A DNA stretch of 64,000 bases from an uncultured Lachnospiraceae bacterium (GTDB lineage Bacteria; Bacillota; Clostridia; Lachnospirales; Lachnospiraceae): assembly GCA_949878435.1 (NCBI GenBank), contig CATLAK010000004.1:1-64000 (forward strand). The letters run 5' to 3'. Below the pieces are notes generated by a model, which ran no database searches, was not told the DNA's origin, and was given only the letters and a program-made list of their open reading frames with translations. Both the position numbers and the translations under genes were made by a program. Shown here in pieces: positions 7,728 to 17,191 of this stretch (positions within the stretch are counted from its first letter, which is position 1; each line of letters starts with the position of its first letter).

Positions 7728-9215
7728 ATGAGAGGAATAGATACCCAGGTCCGAAAGAACAGAAGGCGCATTTTTAAAGAAGTGGCAGACTTGGCTTATA
7801 CTTCCACGAATTTAAAAGATGACGTCGAGGCGCTGCCTTACAAGATCGTGGATTATGATGAGTCGGAATATGAAAGCATCTACAGGGAACGTGCCATCGT
7901 AAGAGAGCGGATCCGCTTAGCGATGGGCTTATCCCTGCGTCCGGAAAATGCACCGGTTCATGTCACGCAGGGGCTTGAGGAAAGCAATATTGATGAAAAA
8001 TATTATGAACCGCCCCTGATGCAGGTCATTCCATCTGCCTGCAATGCATGTCCTGAAAATAAATATGAAGTTACCAATAAATGTATGGGGTGCGTAGCGC
8101 ATCCGTGCAGGGAAGTCTGTCCCAAAGGCGCTATCAGCATGGTCAATGGAAAATCGGTGATTGACCAGGAGAAATGCATCAAATGCGGCAAGTGCAAATC
8201 CGTCTGCCCTTACGATGCGATTTCCCATCAGACGCGGCCCTGTCTGGATCATTGCGGCGTAAATGCCATCAAAAGCGACAAAAAGGGGCGTGCCTATATC
8301 GACACGGAGATTTGTGTCTCCTGCGGGCAGTGTATGGTAAGCTGTCCTTTTGGCGCCATTGCCGATAAATCCCAGATTTTCCAGCTGATCCGCGCGATGC
8401 AGACGGGCAGGAAGATCATAGCCCAAGTTGCGCCTGCTTTTGTAGGTCAGTTTGGAAAAGCGGCTACTCCGGATAAGATCAAGGCAGCGCTTAAAGAACT
8501 TGGATTTTTTGATGTGTATGAGACGGCGATCGGTGCGGATATGGGCGCGATGGCAGAAGCAGAGCATTATGTAAAAGAAGTGGCAACAGGGGAACTGCCA
8601 TTCTTACTTACTTCCTGCTGTCCTTCATGGTCTATGCTTGCCAAAAAGTTTTTCCCTGAAACCATTGATAAAATTTCAAATGCGCTGACGCCCATGGTGG
8701 CAACGGCGCGCAAGATTAAAGAAGATCACCCGGATGCCAGCGTGGTGTTCATTGGTCCTTGTGCTTCCAAAAAATTGGAAGCTTCCCGCAGGACGGTCCG
8801 CTCTGATGTGGATTTTGTCATTACCTTTGAAGAATTGGCAGGGATGTTCGAGGCAAGAGGGCTTCTGCCTGAGGCAGTTTCGGCGATTGACCAGATGAAC
8901 GATGCCACCGGTGCAGGAAGAGGCTACGGCGTTGCGGGCGGTGTCGCCAGCGCCATTGAAGAATGCATTCGGGAATATTATCCTGACGTGGATGTCAATA
9001 TAGAACATGCAGAGAGCCTTACAGAGTGCAAGAAAATGCTGATGCTTGCAAAGGCGGGCAAGAAGAACGGCTGCCTGATCGAGGGGATGGCATGCCCCGG
9101 AGGCTGTATCGCAGGGGCAGGCACGAATATAGCGATTCCGCAGGCAATGAAAGAGGTTGCCGGCTTTAAGGCACAGGCAGAAAGAAAAATCCCAGACAGG
9201 GAAGAAAATCTGTAA
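7728..9215 (+). CDS. [FeFe] hydrogenase, group B type
   Basis: This 495-residue protein carries three clusters of ferredoxin-like cysteines (about 104-205, including CIKCGKCKSVCP and CVSCGQCMVSCP). The H-cluster domain has the motifs TSCCPS (295-300), GPCASKK (343-349) and EGMACPGGC (452-460). The N-terminal 100 residues match the group B clostridial family (TIGR04105-like). It should interconvert protons and H2 with ferredoxin in the cytoplasm. The ATG follows GAAAGG. Maturation genes hydEFG are not in the window. Confidence 0.92.
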   Translation: MRGIDTQVRKNRRRIFKEVADLAYTSTNLKDDVEALPYKIVDYDESEYESIYRERAIVRERIRLAMGLSLRPENAPVHVTQGLEESNIDEKYYEPPLMQVIPSACNACPENKYEVTNKCMGCVAHPCREVCPKGAISMVNGKSVIDQEKCIKCGKCKSVCPYDAISHQTRPCLDHCGVNAIKSDKKGRAYIDTEICVSCGQCMVSCPFGAIADKSQIFQLIRAMQTGRKIIAQVAPAFVGQFGKAATPDKIKAALKELGFFDVYETAIGADMGAMAEAEHYVKEVATGELPFLLTSCCPSWSMLAKKFFPETIDKISNALTPMVATARKIKEDHPDASVVFIGPCASKKLEASRRTVRSDVDFVITFEELAGMFEARGLLPEAVSAIDQMNDATGAGRGYGVAGGVASAIEECIREYYPDVDVNIEHAESLTECKKMLMLAKAGKKNGCLIEGMACPGGCIAGAGTNIAIPQAMKEVAGFKAQAERKIPDREENL

Positions 9216-9236
9216 ATAGAAAGGAACGGTCACGGG

Positions 9237-10700
9237 ATGACGAAAATAAGAACGAGATTTGCACCCAGCCCCACAGGCAGGATGCATGTAGGAAATTTAA
9301 GGACAGCTCTTTATGCTTATCTGATTGCAAAGCATGAAGGCGGAGATTTTATTTTAAGAATCGAGGACACGGATCAGGAACGCTATGTGGAGGGCGCCGT
9401 TGACATTATTTACCGCACCCTTCAAAAGACAGGGCTTATCCATGATGAGGGACCGGATAAGGATGGCGGCGTAGGTCCCTATGTGCAGTCGGAGCGTCAG
9501 AAGGCGGGTATTTATCTCGAATATGCCAAAAAGCTGATTGAAAAAGGAGAGGCTTATTACTGCTTCTGCGATAAGGAGCGTCTCGCCGGATTAAAGTCCC
9601 AGATTGTGGAGGGAAAAGAAATTACGGTGTATGACAAGCACTGCCTTTCTTTATCGCCCCAAGAGGTGGAAGAGAAGTTAAAAGCAGGGGTTCCTTATGT
9701 AATCAGGCAGAACAATCCAACAGAGGGAACGACTACCTTTCATGATGAAATTTATGGTGATATCACGGTAGATAACTCAGAACTGGACGACATGATTTTA
9801 ATCAAATCAGACGGTTATCCCACCTACAATTTTGCAAACGTGGTGGACGATCATCTGATGGGAATCACCCACGTGGTGAGAGGAAATGAGTATCTTTCTT
9901 CGTCCCCTAAATATAACCGGCTCTATGAGGCGTTCGGGTGGGAGGTTCCGGTGTATGTACACTGTCCTCTTATAACCGATGAAGAGCATCATAAGCTGAG
10001 CAAACGGTGCGGACATTCTTCTTATGAGGACTTAATCGAACAGGGATTTTTGACGGAAGCGGTAGTCAACTTTGTAGCGCTGCTTGGATGGAGTCCTTCT
10101 GAGAGCAACGAAGAAATCTTTTCTTTGGAGGAACTGGCGAAAGTATTTGATTATCACCACATGTCAAAGTCTCCTGCCGTCTTTGATTATACGAAGTTAA
10201 AGTGGATGAACGGGGAATATATCAAGGCAATGGAAGAGGATGCTTTCTATGAGAAAGCAGAGCCGTTCTTAAAACAGGCAGTCTCCAGGGATATCGACTT
10301 AAGGAAGGTGGCATCCATGGTCAAGACCAGAATAGAGACCTTCCCCGATATTCCGGCGTTGATCGATTTCCTGCAGGAATTGCCTGCGTACGATCCTTCC
10401 ATGTATGAGCACAAGAAGATGAAGACCAGCAGGGAATCTTCCCTTGAGGTGTTAAGGGAGCTTCTCCCTTTGTTAGATGAGCAGGAGGACTATTCAAACG
10501 ATGCGCTTTATCAGACGCTGATCTCTTATGTGGAGAAAAAGGGCTGCAAAAACGGTTACGTGCTCTGGCCAATAAGGACAGCCGTTTCCGGAAAACAAAT
10601 GACACCTGCAGGCGCAACGGAAATTATGGAACTTCTTGGAAAAGAAGAGTCCATTGCCAGAATAAGGAAAGGGATCGAACTGCTTGAAACAACCAGGTAA
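9237..10700 (+). CDS. gltX: Glutamate--tRNA ligase
   Basis: This 487-residue class I aminoacyl-tRNA synthetase charges tRNA with glutamate. It has the HIGH-equivalent in [11 protein letters not shown] (about 10-20) and the KLSKR loop at 253-257. An anticodon-binding helical domain follows with the segment [19 protein letters not shown]. The length is typical. The ATG lies 14 bases after AGAAAGGAACGG. The 3' end overlaps the helicase gene by 17 bases. In Clostridia such enzymes may also charge tRNA-Gln. Confidence 0.95.
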   Translation: MTKIRTRFAPSPTGRMHVGNLRTALYAYLIAKHEGGDFILRIEDTDQERYVEGAVDIIYRTLQKTGLIHDEGPDKDGGVGPYVQSERQKAGIYLEYAKKLIEKGEAYYCFCDKERLAGLKSQIVEGKEITVYDKHCLSLSPQEVEEKLKAGVPYVIRQNNPTEGTTTFHDEIYGDITVDNSELDDMILIKSDGYPTYNFANVVDDHLMGITHVVRGNEYLSSSPKYNRLYEAFGWEVPVYVHCPLITDEEHHKLSKRCGHSSYEDLIEQGFLTEAVVNFVALLGWSPSESNEEIFSLEELAKVFDYHHMSKSPAVFDYTKLKWMNGEYIKAMEEDAFYEKAEPFLKQAVSRDIDLRKVASMVKTRIETFPDIPALIDFLQELPAYDPSMYEHKKMKTSRESSLEVLRELLPLLDEQEDYSNDALYQTLISYVEKKGCKNGYVLWPIRTAVSGKQMTPAGATEIMELLGKEESIARIRKGIELLETTR

Positions 10701-12513
10701 AACACAGAAACAGGCAATCGTCCATTTGTCGGGACCGGCACAGGTAATCGCAGGTCCCGGCAGCGGCAAGACCTTTGTCATTATCCAGCGCATTTTATAT
10801 CTGGTCAGATGCTGTCATATCCCGCCGGAGAGAATTTTAGTCATCACCTATACAAAAGCGGCGGCAGCCGAAATGAAAGATCGTTATGAGAAAGAGTGCG
10901 CAGAAGAAAAGGCACACATGGCAAACGTTCATTTCGGGACTTTTCACAGCATCTGTTACAATATCTTAAGACAATGCGGCTGTGCCGGACCGGATGCGCT
11001 AATCAAAGAGAGCGATAAACGAAAACTTCTTCAAGTCATCTTACACAATCATGGATTGTCTTCCAAATGTTCCTACGATACAATCACAAATCTGCTAAGT
11101 TCCATCAGCCGTATGAAAAATCTGTCTGAAGGTGCTTCCAATAATTTTGCATGTAATGCAGAGATCTCTTTTGAGGCGTTCCTGAATATAAAACAAGAAT
11201 ATGATCAGTATCTGCGGGAACAGGGACTGCTTGATTTTGATGATATGATTCTGCAATGCTTTGAAGTGCTTTCAAAACATTCTATGCTGTGCAGAAAATA
11301 TCAGGAATTGTTTAAATATATTCTGGTGGACGAATTTCAGGATATCAATCTTCCCCAGTATCAGCTTTTAAAGCTGCTTGCGCAGCCTTCGGATCATCTT
11401 TTTGTGGTGGGGGATGATGACCAGGCAATCTATGGCTTTAGGGGAGCCACGCCGGGAATCATGAAACAGTTCTTAGATGATTTCCCGGATGGCAGACAGA
11501 TGCTCCTGACGGAAAATTACCGCAGCGGACTAAAAATCGTCAGACTGGCGGAATATATGATCGGGGGGAACAAAGACCGCTTTGCAAAGGAGTTTATTCC
11601 CATAAAAGAGGGCGGAACGGTGCAGATTTGCTGCTTTGACACCCATCGGGAAGAAGAGGAACGTCTTGCGGCAGAAATAGCAGTCCTTAATAAGGAAGAA
11701 CTGCAAAATACCGCAGTCATTTTAAGGACCAATCGGGAGGTGATACAGTTTGGCGAGTTTTTAAAAAGCAAGGGAATTGGGGTAAAAGGGAAGAAAATTG
11801 CAGATACAGACCTTTTTCATGGATTCATAATGGAAGATATGCTGGCTTTTTTGTCTTATGTGTATGAGGGAAACCGTAGGGATAGCCTGATTCGGTTCAT
11901 GAATAAGCCGAATCGTTTTCTGACCCGGTCAGCATTTTTGAGTGAAATAGTCAATGAGGAACAGATTAGACGATATTATCAGAACAACGTTCCGATGCTG
12001 ACCAAGATCCAAACGTTTTTTGGGCAATTGCACATAGCTGCCTCACTTACGCCTTATCTTTCCTTGTCTCTGTTTAGAAATGGACTTGGATATGACCGAT
12101 ATCTGCTGGAAAAGGCAGAAGACGAGAGATCCTATCAAAGATTTTTAAGGCAGGCGGATGAAATTCAAAGTCTTTTCATGGAATTTCCCGGCGCGGGTTC
12201 CGCCAGAGATTTTGCAGAGCACAAGGCAGCGCAGGCAGGAGAGGCGAAGGCGCGGATGACGGAAGAGCAGGGACTTTGCATTTTGACTATGCATAGCGCT
12301 AAGGGGCTGGAATTTGACAGGGTATTTTTGCCGGATGTAAATGAGGGAATCATCCCCGGGAAGGACTGCATAGGGCAGGAAGCCGTTGAAGAAGAAAGAA
12401 GGCTCCTGTACGTTGCCGTTACAAGAGCCAAAAATGAATTGACGATTTACTACACAAAAGAGCGCGGAAGAAAGCCCTCCAGGTTTTTAGATGGAATCAT
12501 TCCTCGTCCATGA
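10684..12513 (+). CDS. UvrD/PcrA-like superfamily 1 DNA helicase
   Basis: This 609-residue helicase has Walker A AGPGSGKT (about 22-29) and the later motifs [44 protein letters not shown] and [11 protein letters not shown], in superfamily 1A order. It is shorter than PcrA (about 720 residues) and lacks its C-terminal extension, so it is best called UvrD-like. Translation appears to start at a TTG inside the end of gltX. The 3' end meets the converging DUF1292 gene with a 17-base overlap. Confidence 0.88.
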   Translation: MKQPGKTQKQAIVHLSGPAQVIAGPGSGKTFVIIQRILYLVRCCHIPPERILVITYTKAAAAEMKDRYEKECAEEKAHMANVHFGTFHSICYNILRQCGCAGPDALIKESDKRKLLQVILHNHGLSSKCSYDTITNLLSSISRMKNLSEGASNNFACNAEISFEAFLNIKQEYDQYLREQGLLDFDDMILQCFEVLSKHSMLCRKYQELFKYILVDEFQDINLPQYQLLKLLAQPSDHLFVVGDDDQAIYGFRGATPGIMKQFLDDFPDGRQMLLTENYRSGLKIVRLAEYMIGGNKDRFAKEFIPIKEGGTVQICCFDTHREEEERLAAEIAVLNKEELQNTAVILRTNREVIQFGEFLKSKGIGVKGKKIADTDLFHGFIMEDMLAFLSYVYEGNRRDSLIRFMNKPNRFLTRSAFLSEIVNEEQIRRYYQNNVPMLTKIQTFFGQLHIAASLTPYLSLSLFRNGLGYDRYLLEKAEDERSYQRFLRQADEIQSLFMEFPGAGSARDFAEHKAAQAGEAKARMTEEQGLCILTMHSAKGLEFDRVFLPDVNEGIIPGKDCIGQEAVEEERRLLYVAVTRAKNELTIYYTKERGRKPSRFLDGIIPRP

Positions 12514-12856
12514 CCTCGTCAAATTCCACGCTGTCAAGGTATTCGTCAAAAGCGTCTGCGACGATTTCGTATTCCTCGTCATCTTCAATAAATTCCAGTT
12601 CGGGATCCTCGTTTGGATCCGCCTCGTTCTCGCTGTAACGGTAAAACCAGACTTCGCCGTCGCTGTTTTCTCCGTTTTCATCGAGGGGGAGCAGGACGAT
12701 GTAATCTTGTTCCTTTACCGTGAGAATGGTGACGATGGCGCAGGTGATGGAGGTGCCGTCCATAAGATCTAAAGTTACGGTCATCTCTTCTTTAGCGTCT
12801 ATCATCTGATCCTGTTCGGAATTTCTTAAATTGTCTTCATTTTGATTGTTGTTCAT
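12497..12856 (-). CDS. DUF1292 family acidic protein
   Basis: This 119-residue protein is very acidic and has a DUF1292 core of about 80 residues (TVTLDLMDGTSITCAIVTIL, YIVLLPLDENGE, EVWFYRYSE). DUF1292 proteins are conserved in Firmicutes without an established function. The C-terminal half consists largely of Asp and Glu. The ATG follows AAGGAGACTCCTT. It is a lone minus-strand gene and converges on the helicase gene with overlapping ends. Confidence 0.82.
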   Translation of the reverse strand: MNNNQNEDNLRNSEQDQMIDAKEEMTVTLDLMDGTSITCAIVTILTVKEQDYIVLLPLDENGENSDGEVWFYRYSENEADPNEDPELEFIEDDEEYEIVADAFDEYLDSVEFDEVMDEE

Positions 12857-12893
12857 AAGGAGTCTCCTTTATCTGTAATCAAGGTTTAAGTGG

Positions 12894-12979
12894 TATAATT
12901 TCATTTTACTAGCGATAGGGCATCTGCGCAAGAGAAGCGTAAATATTTTTTGTACATTTGGCTCGATTTGTGGTATCAT
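12894..12979 (+). promoter_or_regulatory. Candidate promoters for the GH13-like gene
   Basis: Two plus-strand candidates lie upstream of 13,025. One is an extended -10, TGGTATAAT (TATAAT at 12894-12899), with no clear -35. The other is TTGTAC (12950-12955), an 18-base spacer and TATCAT (12974-12979). On the opposite strand a weak TTGCGC-17-TAAAAT could serve the divergent DUF1292 gene. Confidence 0.4.
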
Positions 12980-13024
12980 ATATTGTGAGTAATTAGTCTT
13001 TACTATACGAACAGCGGAGGGCGC

Positions 13025-14965
13025 ATGAAATCAGATTTGAACATAACATATTTTAAACCAGACAGACAGGGTGTATTTCTTGCAGAGAACAGTGTAAAAT
13101 TTGCGACATATTTACTCACGAATAAAGAGTGCGGGGTCGTTTTATACGATAAGAAAGGCACTTCGCGCCGTATTCCCTTTCAAGATGAGGGAAGGCGGGG
13201 GACACTTTATGGGCTTCAGATAGACGGAGAAGAACTTGATACCTATACGTATAATTTTTATATAGAGGATCAGATTATAACGGATCCCTATGCACAGGAA
13301 GTGCGCGGACTGGAAAAGTGGGGCGCAGGAAAAACAAAAAAGCGAAATACTTACGGAACGCTGGCTAGCCATACATTCGACTGGCAGGGGGACATGCCCC
13401 TTATGACAGCGCCGGAAGACAGCATTTTGTATGGAATCAATGTGCGTGCTTTCACCATGCACAAAAGTTCCGGTGTCAAGAACAGGGGAACTTTTGAAGG
13501 CATTGTTGAGAAGATTCCATATTTAAAGGAACTGGGAATCACAGCGGTAGAGCTGATGCCCTGCTATGAGTATGACGAGTGTATTTTACAGGAAGATTAT
13601 CACTACAAGCCTTATACAAAGCAGGCGCCGCCTGCGGCTGCTTTGGCGGCGGGAGGGTCCTCTTTGTCCTTGAGCTTAGAGACGGAAGAGGCACGTTTAA
13701 ATTGCTGGGGGTTCCAGAATGGATTCTATTTTGCTCCCAAAGCTGCTTACAGCGCTTCTAAATCACCGTCGCGTTCGTTTAAAGAATTGGTGCGGGAATG
13801 CCATAAAAACGGAATAGAAGTCATGATGCAGTTTTATTTTCCGCCGGAAATAAGGCAGCTTTACATGCTGGATGTCATAAAGTACTGGGTCATGGAATAC
13901 CATATTGATGGTGTGAGAATCAGTGGATTTCATATTCCTTTCAGGCTTCTTGCAGAAGAACCTATTTTAAAAAATACGAAGATCTGGTGCAGCTACCTGC
14001 CGGAAGAAGACCTTCCGGTGATTTCCAATCCGGTTTTTAAAAATTTTATTTCTGATAACCATAATTTCCGATATGATATCAGACGATTTTTAAAAGGGGA
14101 TGAAGGGCTTCTTAATCAGGCGATTTTTTATCAGCGCCGCAATCCGCCGGAGTATAGTGTGGTCAACTACCTTGCAGATTATGATGGCTTTTCACTGTAT
14201 GACTGTGTTTCTTATGAGAGAAAGCACAATGAGGCAAACGGTGAGGATAACCGTGACGGAATCGATATAAACTTAACCTGGAACTGCGGCATAGAAGGTG
14301 ATACCCGCAGAAAATCTGTTTTGGATCTTCGCCTGAAACAGATGAAAAATGCATTGTCCTTTGTCTTCCTTTCCCAAGGGATTCCGTTTCTCTTTAGCGG
14401 CGATGAATTTGCATCTTCCCGCGGAGGTAATAATAATTGTTATTGCCAGGATAACGAGACCGGATGGGTCAATTGGAAGAACACGCTTTTTGCAAAGGAA
14501 ATTCTGTCATATGCGAAATTCTTGATTGGACTACGCAAATCACATGCCATTCTCCATATGAAAGAAGAGATGAGAGTGATGGATTATAAGGGATTGGGCT
14601 ATCCTGACATATCCTATCATGGAACTGAGGCGTGGCGGCCGGACTTAAGTTATATCGGCAGGATGATCGGCATTGTCCTAAATGGGCAGTATGTTCCCGG
14701 CAAAGAAGACGCATCTTTTTATATCGCCTATAATATGCACTGGGAACCTCATAAACTGGCGCTGCCAAAGTTTTCCAACGGCGAAAAATGGATGAAACTG
14801 TCGGATACATCCCTTGCAACAGAACGTTCCATGGCACAGAGCGATTCCCCGATTGAAGATTTTGTCGTTACAGTGAACAGCAGGAGCATTTCTGTCTTTA
14901 TGACGAAGAAGTGTGAACCTGCTCCGAAAAGAGCAAAAAGAAAAGAAAGACAATCAAAGACATGA
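13025..14965 (+). CDS. GH13 isoamylase/GlgX-like protein, catalytic residues lost
   Basis: This 646-residue protein has the layout of a glycogen-debranching GH13 enzyme. There is an N-terminal beta domain (about 1-120), an (alpha/beta)8 barrel beginning near LYGINVRAFTMHKSSG, and a C-terminal beta domain. The expected nucleophile Asp of region II is Ser300 (DGVRIS). The acid/base Glu position is Ser323 (KIWCSY). Only the third Asp, D387 (ADYDGF), remains, with the usual preceding His replaced by Tyr. I infer a non-hydrolytic carbohydrate-binding or regulatory role. The start follows CGGAGG, and the stop overlaps the DUF5662 start (ATGA). Confidence 0.78.
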   Translation: MKSDLNITYFKPDRQGVFLAENSVKFATYLLTNKECGVVLYDKKGTSRRIPFQDEGRRGTLYGLQIDGEELDTYTYNFYIEDQIITDPYAQEVRGLEKWGAGKTKKRNTYGTLASHTFDWQGDMPLMTAPEDSILYGINVRAFTMHKSSGVKNRGTFEGIVEKIPYLKELGITAVELMPCYEYDECILQEDYHYKPYTKQAPPAAALAAGGSSLSLSLETEEARLNCWGFQNGFYFAPKAAYSASKSPSRSFKELVRECHKNGIEVMMQFYFPPEIRQLYMLDVIKYWVMEYHIDGVRISGFHIPFRLLAEEPILKNTKIWCSYLPEEDLPVISNPVFKNFISDNHNFRYDIRRFLKGDEGLLNQAIFYQRRNPPEYSVVNYLADYDGFSLYDCVSYERKHNEANGEDNRDGIDINLTWNCGIEGDTRRKSVLDLRLKQMKNALSFVFLSQGIPFLFSGDEFASSRGGNNNCYCQDNETGWVNWKNTLFAKEILSYAKFLIGLRKSHAILHMKEEMRVMDYKGLGYPDISYHGTEAWRPDLSYIGRMIGIVLNGQYVPGKEDASFYIAYNMHWEPHKLALPKFSNGEKWMKLSDTSLATERSMAQSDSPIEDFVVTVNSRSISVFMTKKCEPAPKRAKRKERQSKT

Positions 14966-15498
14966 AAGCATGGAGTCATTTTAAAACCATAACCTATCAC
15001 AAATATCTGGTGATGAAAGGCTGCTTTAAAGTGGGATTGTATAAGCAGGGGATTCTTCACGACTTGTCAAAATACAGTCCCAGCGAATTTTGGGTGGGTG
15101 CAAAGTACTATCAGGGCAACAGGAGCCCCAACAATGCAGAACGGGAAGCGATTGGCTATTCTTCGGCATGGCTTCACCACAAAGGCAGGAATAAACATCA
15201 CTATGAATACTGGATTGATTATAGTACCAGAGACATTGCAGGCGGGATGGCGCCGGCGCCTATGCCTGTAAAATATGTGGTGGAAATGTTGATGGACAGA
15301 ATCGCAGCGTCAAAGGTCTATAATAAGGAACGGTATACGGATGCTTCACCGTGGGAGTACTATGCCAAAGGGAGGGAGAACGTCCCCCTTCACCCAAAGA
15401 CCAAAAAGCTTCTGGAAAAACTCCTTCACATGCTTTCCGAGCGGGGGGAAGCGTATACCTTTGCTTACATCCGGAAAAAGCTTCTTCACAATGCTTAA
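14962..15498 (+). CDS. DUF5662 family protein
   Basis: This 178-residue protein matches the DUF5662 family. It carries histidine/aspartate motifs reminiscent of an HD-type metal site: GILHDLSKYSPSEF near residues 31-44, and WLHHKGRNKHHYEYW in the middle. The family has no proven function. Its start codon overlaps the GH13-like stop (ATGA), so translation is coupled and the two products may be needed together. Confidence 0.72.
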   Translation: MKAWSHFKTITYHKYLVMKGCFKVGLYKQGILHDLSKYSPSEFWVGAKYYQGNRSPNNAEREAIGYSSAWLHHKGRNKHHYEYWIDYSTRDIAGGMAPAPMPVKYVVEMLMDRIAASKVYNKERYTDASPWEYYAKGRENVPLHPKTKKLLEKLLHMLSERGEAYTFAYIRKKLLHNA

Positions 15499-15566
15499 AA
15501 TCGCAATTTCACCATTTTTGTCACTGCTGCATATGATAAAGCATATGAAAAAGGAGTGATAAGAGC

Positions 15567-15857
15567 ATGAATTGTCTGATTTGGGTATTATTACTATTGT
15601 GCTGCGGAAATAACGGAAGTTGTTTTGATGGCGGCTGCGGCTGTGGGCGTGAAAGGAATGAGGGCAGAGAGCGCGGCAGAGGAAATGACGGCTGTGGGTG
15701 CGGCAGCATGAACAGCGGCTGCGGCAATGAACGTCAGAACGACAGACAGAATGACAATGACTGCGGATGCAGGACAGAATTTCGTTCAGAACCCCGTTTT
15801 GAGCAGAGACCCTTTGTATTCAATCAGAACGCAGGCTGCGGATGTGACGAATCATAG
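15567..15857 (+). CDS. Small Cys/Gly-rich protein
   Basis: This 96-residue protein begins with a short hydrophobic stretch (MNCLIWVLLLLCC). It continues as a hydrophilic Gly/Arg/Asn-rich chain with repeated CGCG or GCG units, 13 cysteines in all, ending GCGCDES. It has a clear binding site (AAAAAGGAG) and starts 69 bases after the DUF5662 gene. I do not recognise a family. Cysteine-rich coat-like proteins and metal-binding peptides are possible. The amino-acid bias is not what a chance reading frame would give. Confidence 0.6.
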   Translation: MNCLIWVLLLLCCGNNGSCFDGGCGCGRERNEGRERGRGNDGCGCGSMNSGCGNERQNDRQNDNDCGCRTEFRSEPRFEQRPFVFNQNAGCGCDES

Positions 15858-15886
15858 GAAAAGTTAGAAATAATTAAAATTTAATA

Positions 15887-15914
15887 TTTAAAAATAAGAA
15901 TGTCATGTTATAAT
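15887..15914 (+). promoter_or_regulatory. Extended -10 promoter for the GtrA gene
   Basis: TTTAAA (15887-15892), a 16-base spacer and TATAAT (15909-15914) preceded by TGT make a good extended -10 promoter. The transcript would begin near 15921, about 90 bases before the GtrA gene. Confidence 0.55.
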
Positions 15915-15938
15915 AGCCTATGTATGCATGGCATTCTT
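15896..15938 (+). terminator. Hairpin overlapping a promoter
   Basis: Arms 15896-15907 (AAGAATGTCATG) and 15927-15938 (CATGGCATTCTT) pair over 12 positions with one G-T wobble around a 19-base loop, followed by ATTTTAT. It could be a weak terminator for the Cys-rich gene. The loop contains the -10 element of the next promoter. Confidence 0.4.
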
Positions 15939-16010
15939 ATTTTATGCATGCAAAATGATATAAAAACAACAGATGACACGCGCATGCGTCGTCCAATGAA
16001 CGGAGAAGTT

Positions 16011-16436
16011 ATGAAAAATTTGTTGAATCAGATACTTAAATTTGGCATTGTAGGTCTTTTCTGCTTTTTTATCGATTTTGGAATCACCACTGGACTTGCC
16101 AATTTCTTTGGCGTCCATTATCTGTTTTCCAAGTTTCTTGGTTTCGTTATCTCATCGGTAGTAAATTACCTTTTGAGCATCAAGTTTGTCTTCACCAAGA
16201 AAAAGGAAATGGATCAGAAAAAGGAATTTACCATCTTCCTTATCCTTTCCGCATTTGGTCTTGCCATCAATGAAGCCGTCATGTTCCTTTGTATCGATGT
16301 GGTTTACAAAAACAGTGCTCCCCTGCAGGGTCTTATTTCAGATTCTCTCATGGTTTCCATCGGCGCTATTGTTGCAACCGGCGTGGTCATGGTCTACAAT
16401 TTCATTTCAAGAAAATTGTTTTTGGAAAGAAAATAG
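16011..16436 (+). CDS. GtrA-like membrane protein
   Basis: This 141-residue protein has four predicted membrane helices and the GtrA family start, LKFGIVGLFCFFIDFGI. GtrA proteins are thought to help move lipid-linked sugars across the membrane for glycosylation of surface polymers. I place the start at 16011 behind CGGAG; longer in-frame starts up to 15900 would put the promoter inside the gene. It ends 3 bases before the nuclease-like gene. Confidence 0.85.
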   Translation: MKNLLNQILKFGIVGLFCFFIDFGITTGLANFFGVHYLFSKFLGFVISSVVNYLLSIKFVFTKKKEMDQKKEFTIFLILSAFGLAINEAVMFLCIDVVYKNSAPLQGLISDSLMVSIGAIVATGVVMVYNFISRKLFLERK

Positions 16437-16439
16437 GCA

Positions 16440-17183
16440 ATGGACGCAGAGCGTTTTGAGAAAATAAGAAAGAACATTGTGGGAAGCAAAAGAGCTCGCA
16501 GCGGAATCGGGACCTTGCAGGAAAAGACGGTCCATGCCATATTGAAAGACTATTATGCGCCGGATAAGGACATGCAGGAGATTCGGATGTGCGGATATGT
16601 AGCAGACATTTATACCGGAAAGGAAATCATAGAGATCCAGACTGCCGGCTTTCATAATCTGAGGGACAAACTGGATGTTTTCCTGCCAGGCCATCAGGTG
16701 ACGATCGTATATCCAATCCCCAGAGTCAAATACTTGATCTGGATGGACGAAGAGACAGGGGAATGCTCCAAACCTAGAAAAAGCAATGTCAAGGGCTCTG
16801 TTTACAGGGCTTTTTACGAGTTATACAAGATAAAACCTTATTTGTCCGATGAAAATCTTCATCTGTGTTTTCCCCTTCTGGAATTGGAAGAATACAGGCT
16901 CCTTAACGGCTGGAGCCGTGACAGAAAGCGGGGGTCGCGGCGTTATGACCGGATTCCGATTACCTTGCTGGAGGAAGTGAGGATTGACGGCGTCGGCGAT
17001 TATGCAAGACTTATTCCGGAGGATCTTGCAGAACCCTTTACTGTGCAGGAATTTGGAAAGGCAGTGGGCGAGCGGAAGGAAACGGCGGCAAAGGTTTTAC
17101 ATATTCTGCATTACCTTCATGTGATCGAGCGGCGCGAAAACAGGGGAAAAGCCTATACTTATTGTACCGTAAAGAAAGGTTAA
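16440..17183 (+). CDS. Nuclease-like protein with C-terminal winged helix
   Basis: This 247-residue protein is not a family I can name. Residues 56-67 (DIYTGKEIIEIQ) have the D, spacer, E-x-Q pattern of a PD-(D/E)XK-type nuclease core, preceded by a helix with conserved-looking acids. The C-terminal 55 residues (PFTVQEFGKAVGERKETAAKVL onward, ending in a basic wing) look like a winged helix-turn-helix. I infer a DNA- or RNA-binding enzyme. It lies between the GtrA gene and miaB, with very short spacing on both sides. Confidence 0.6.
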   Translation: MDAERFEKIRKNIVGSKRARSGIGTLQEKTVHAILKDYYAPDKDMQEIRMCGYVADIYTGKEIIEIQTAGFHNLRDKLDVFLPGHQVTIVYPIPRVKYLIWMDEETGECSKPRKSNVKGSVYRAFYELYKIKPYLSDENLHLCFPLLELEEYRLLNGWSRDRKRGSRRYDRIPITLLEEVRIDGVGDYARLIPEDLAEPFTVQEFGKAVGERKETAAKVLHILHYLHVIERRENRGKAYTYCTVKKG

Positions 17184-17191
17184 GCATCGTT

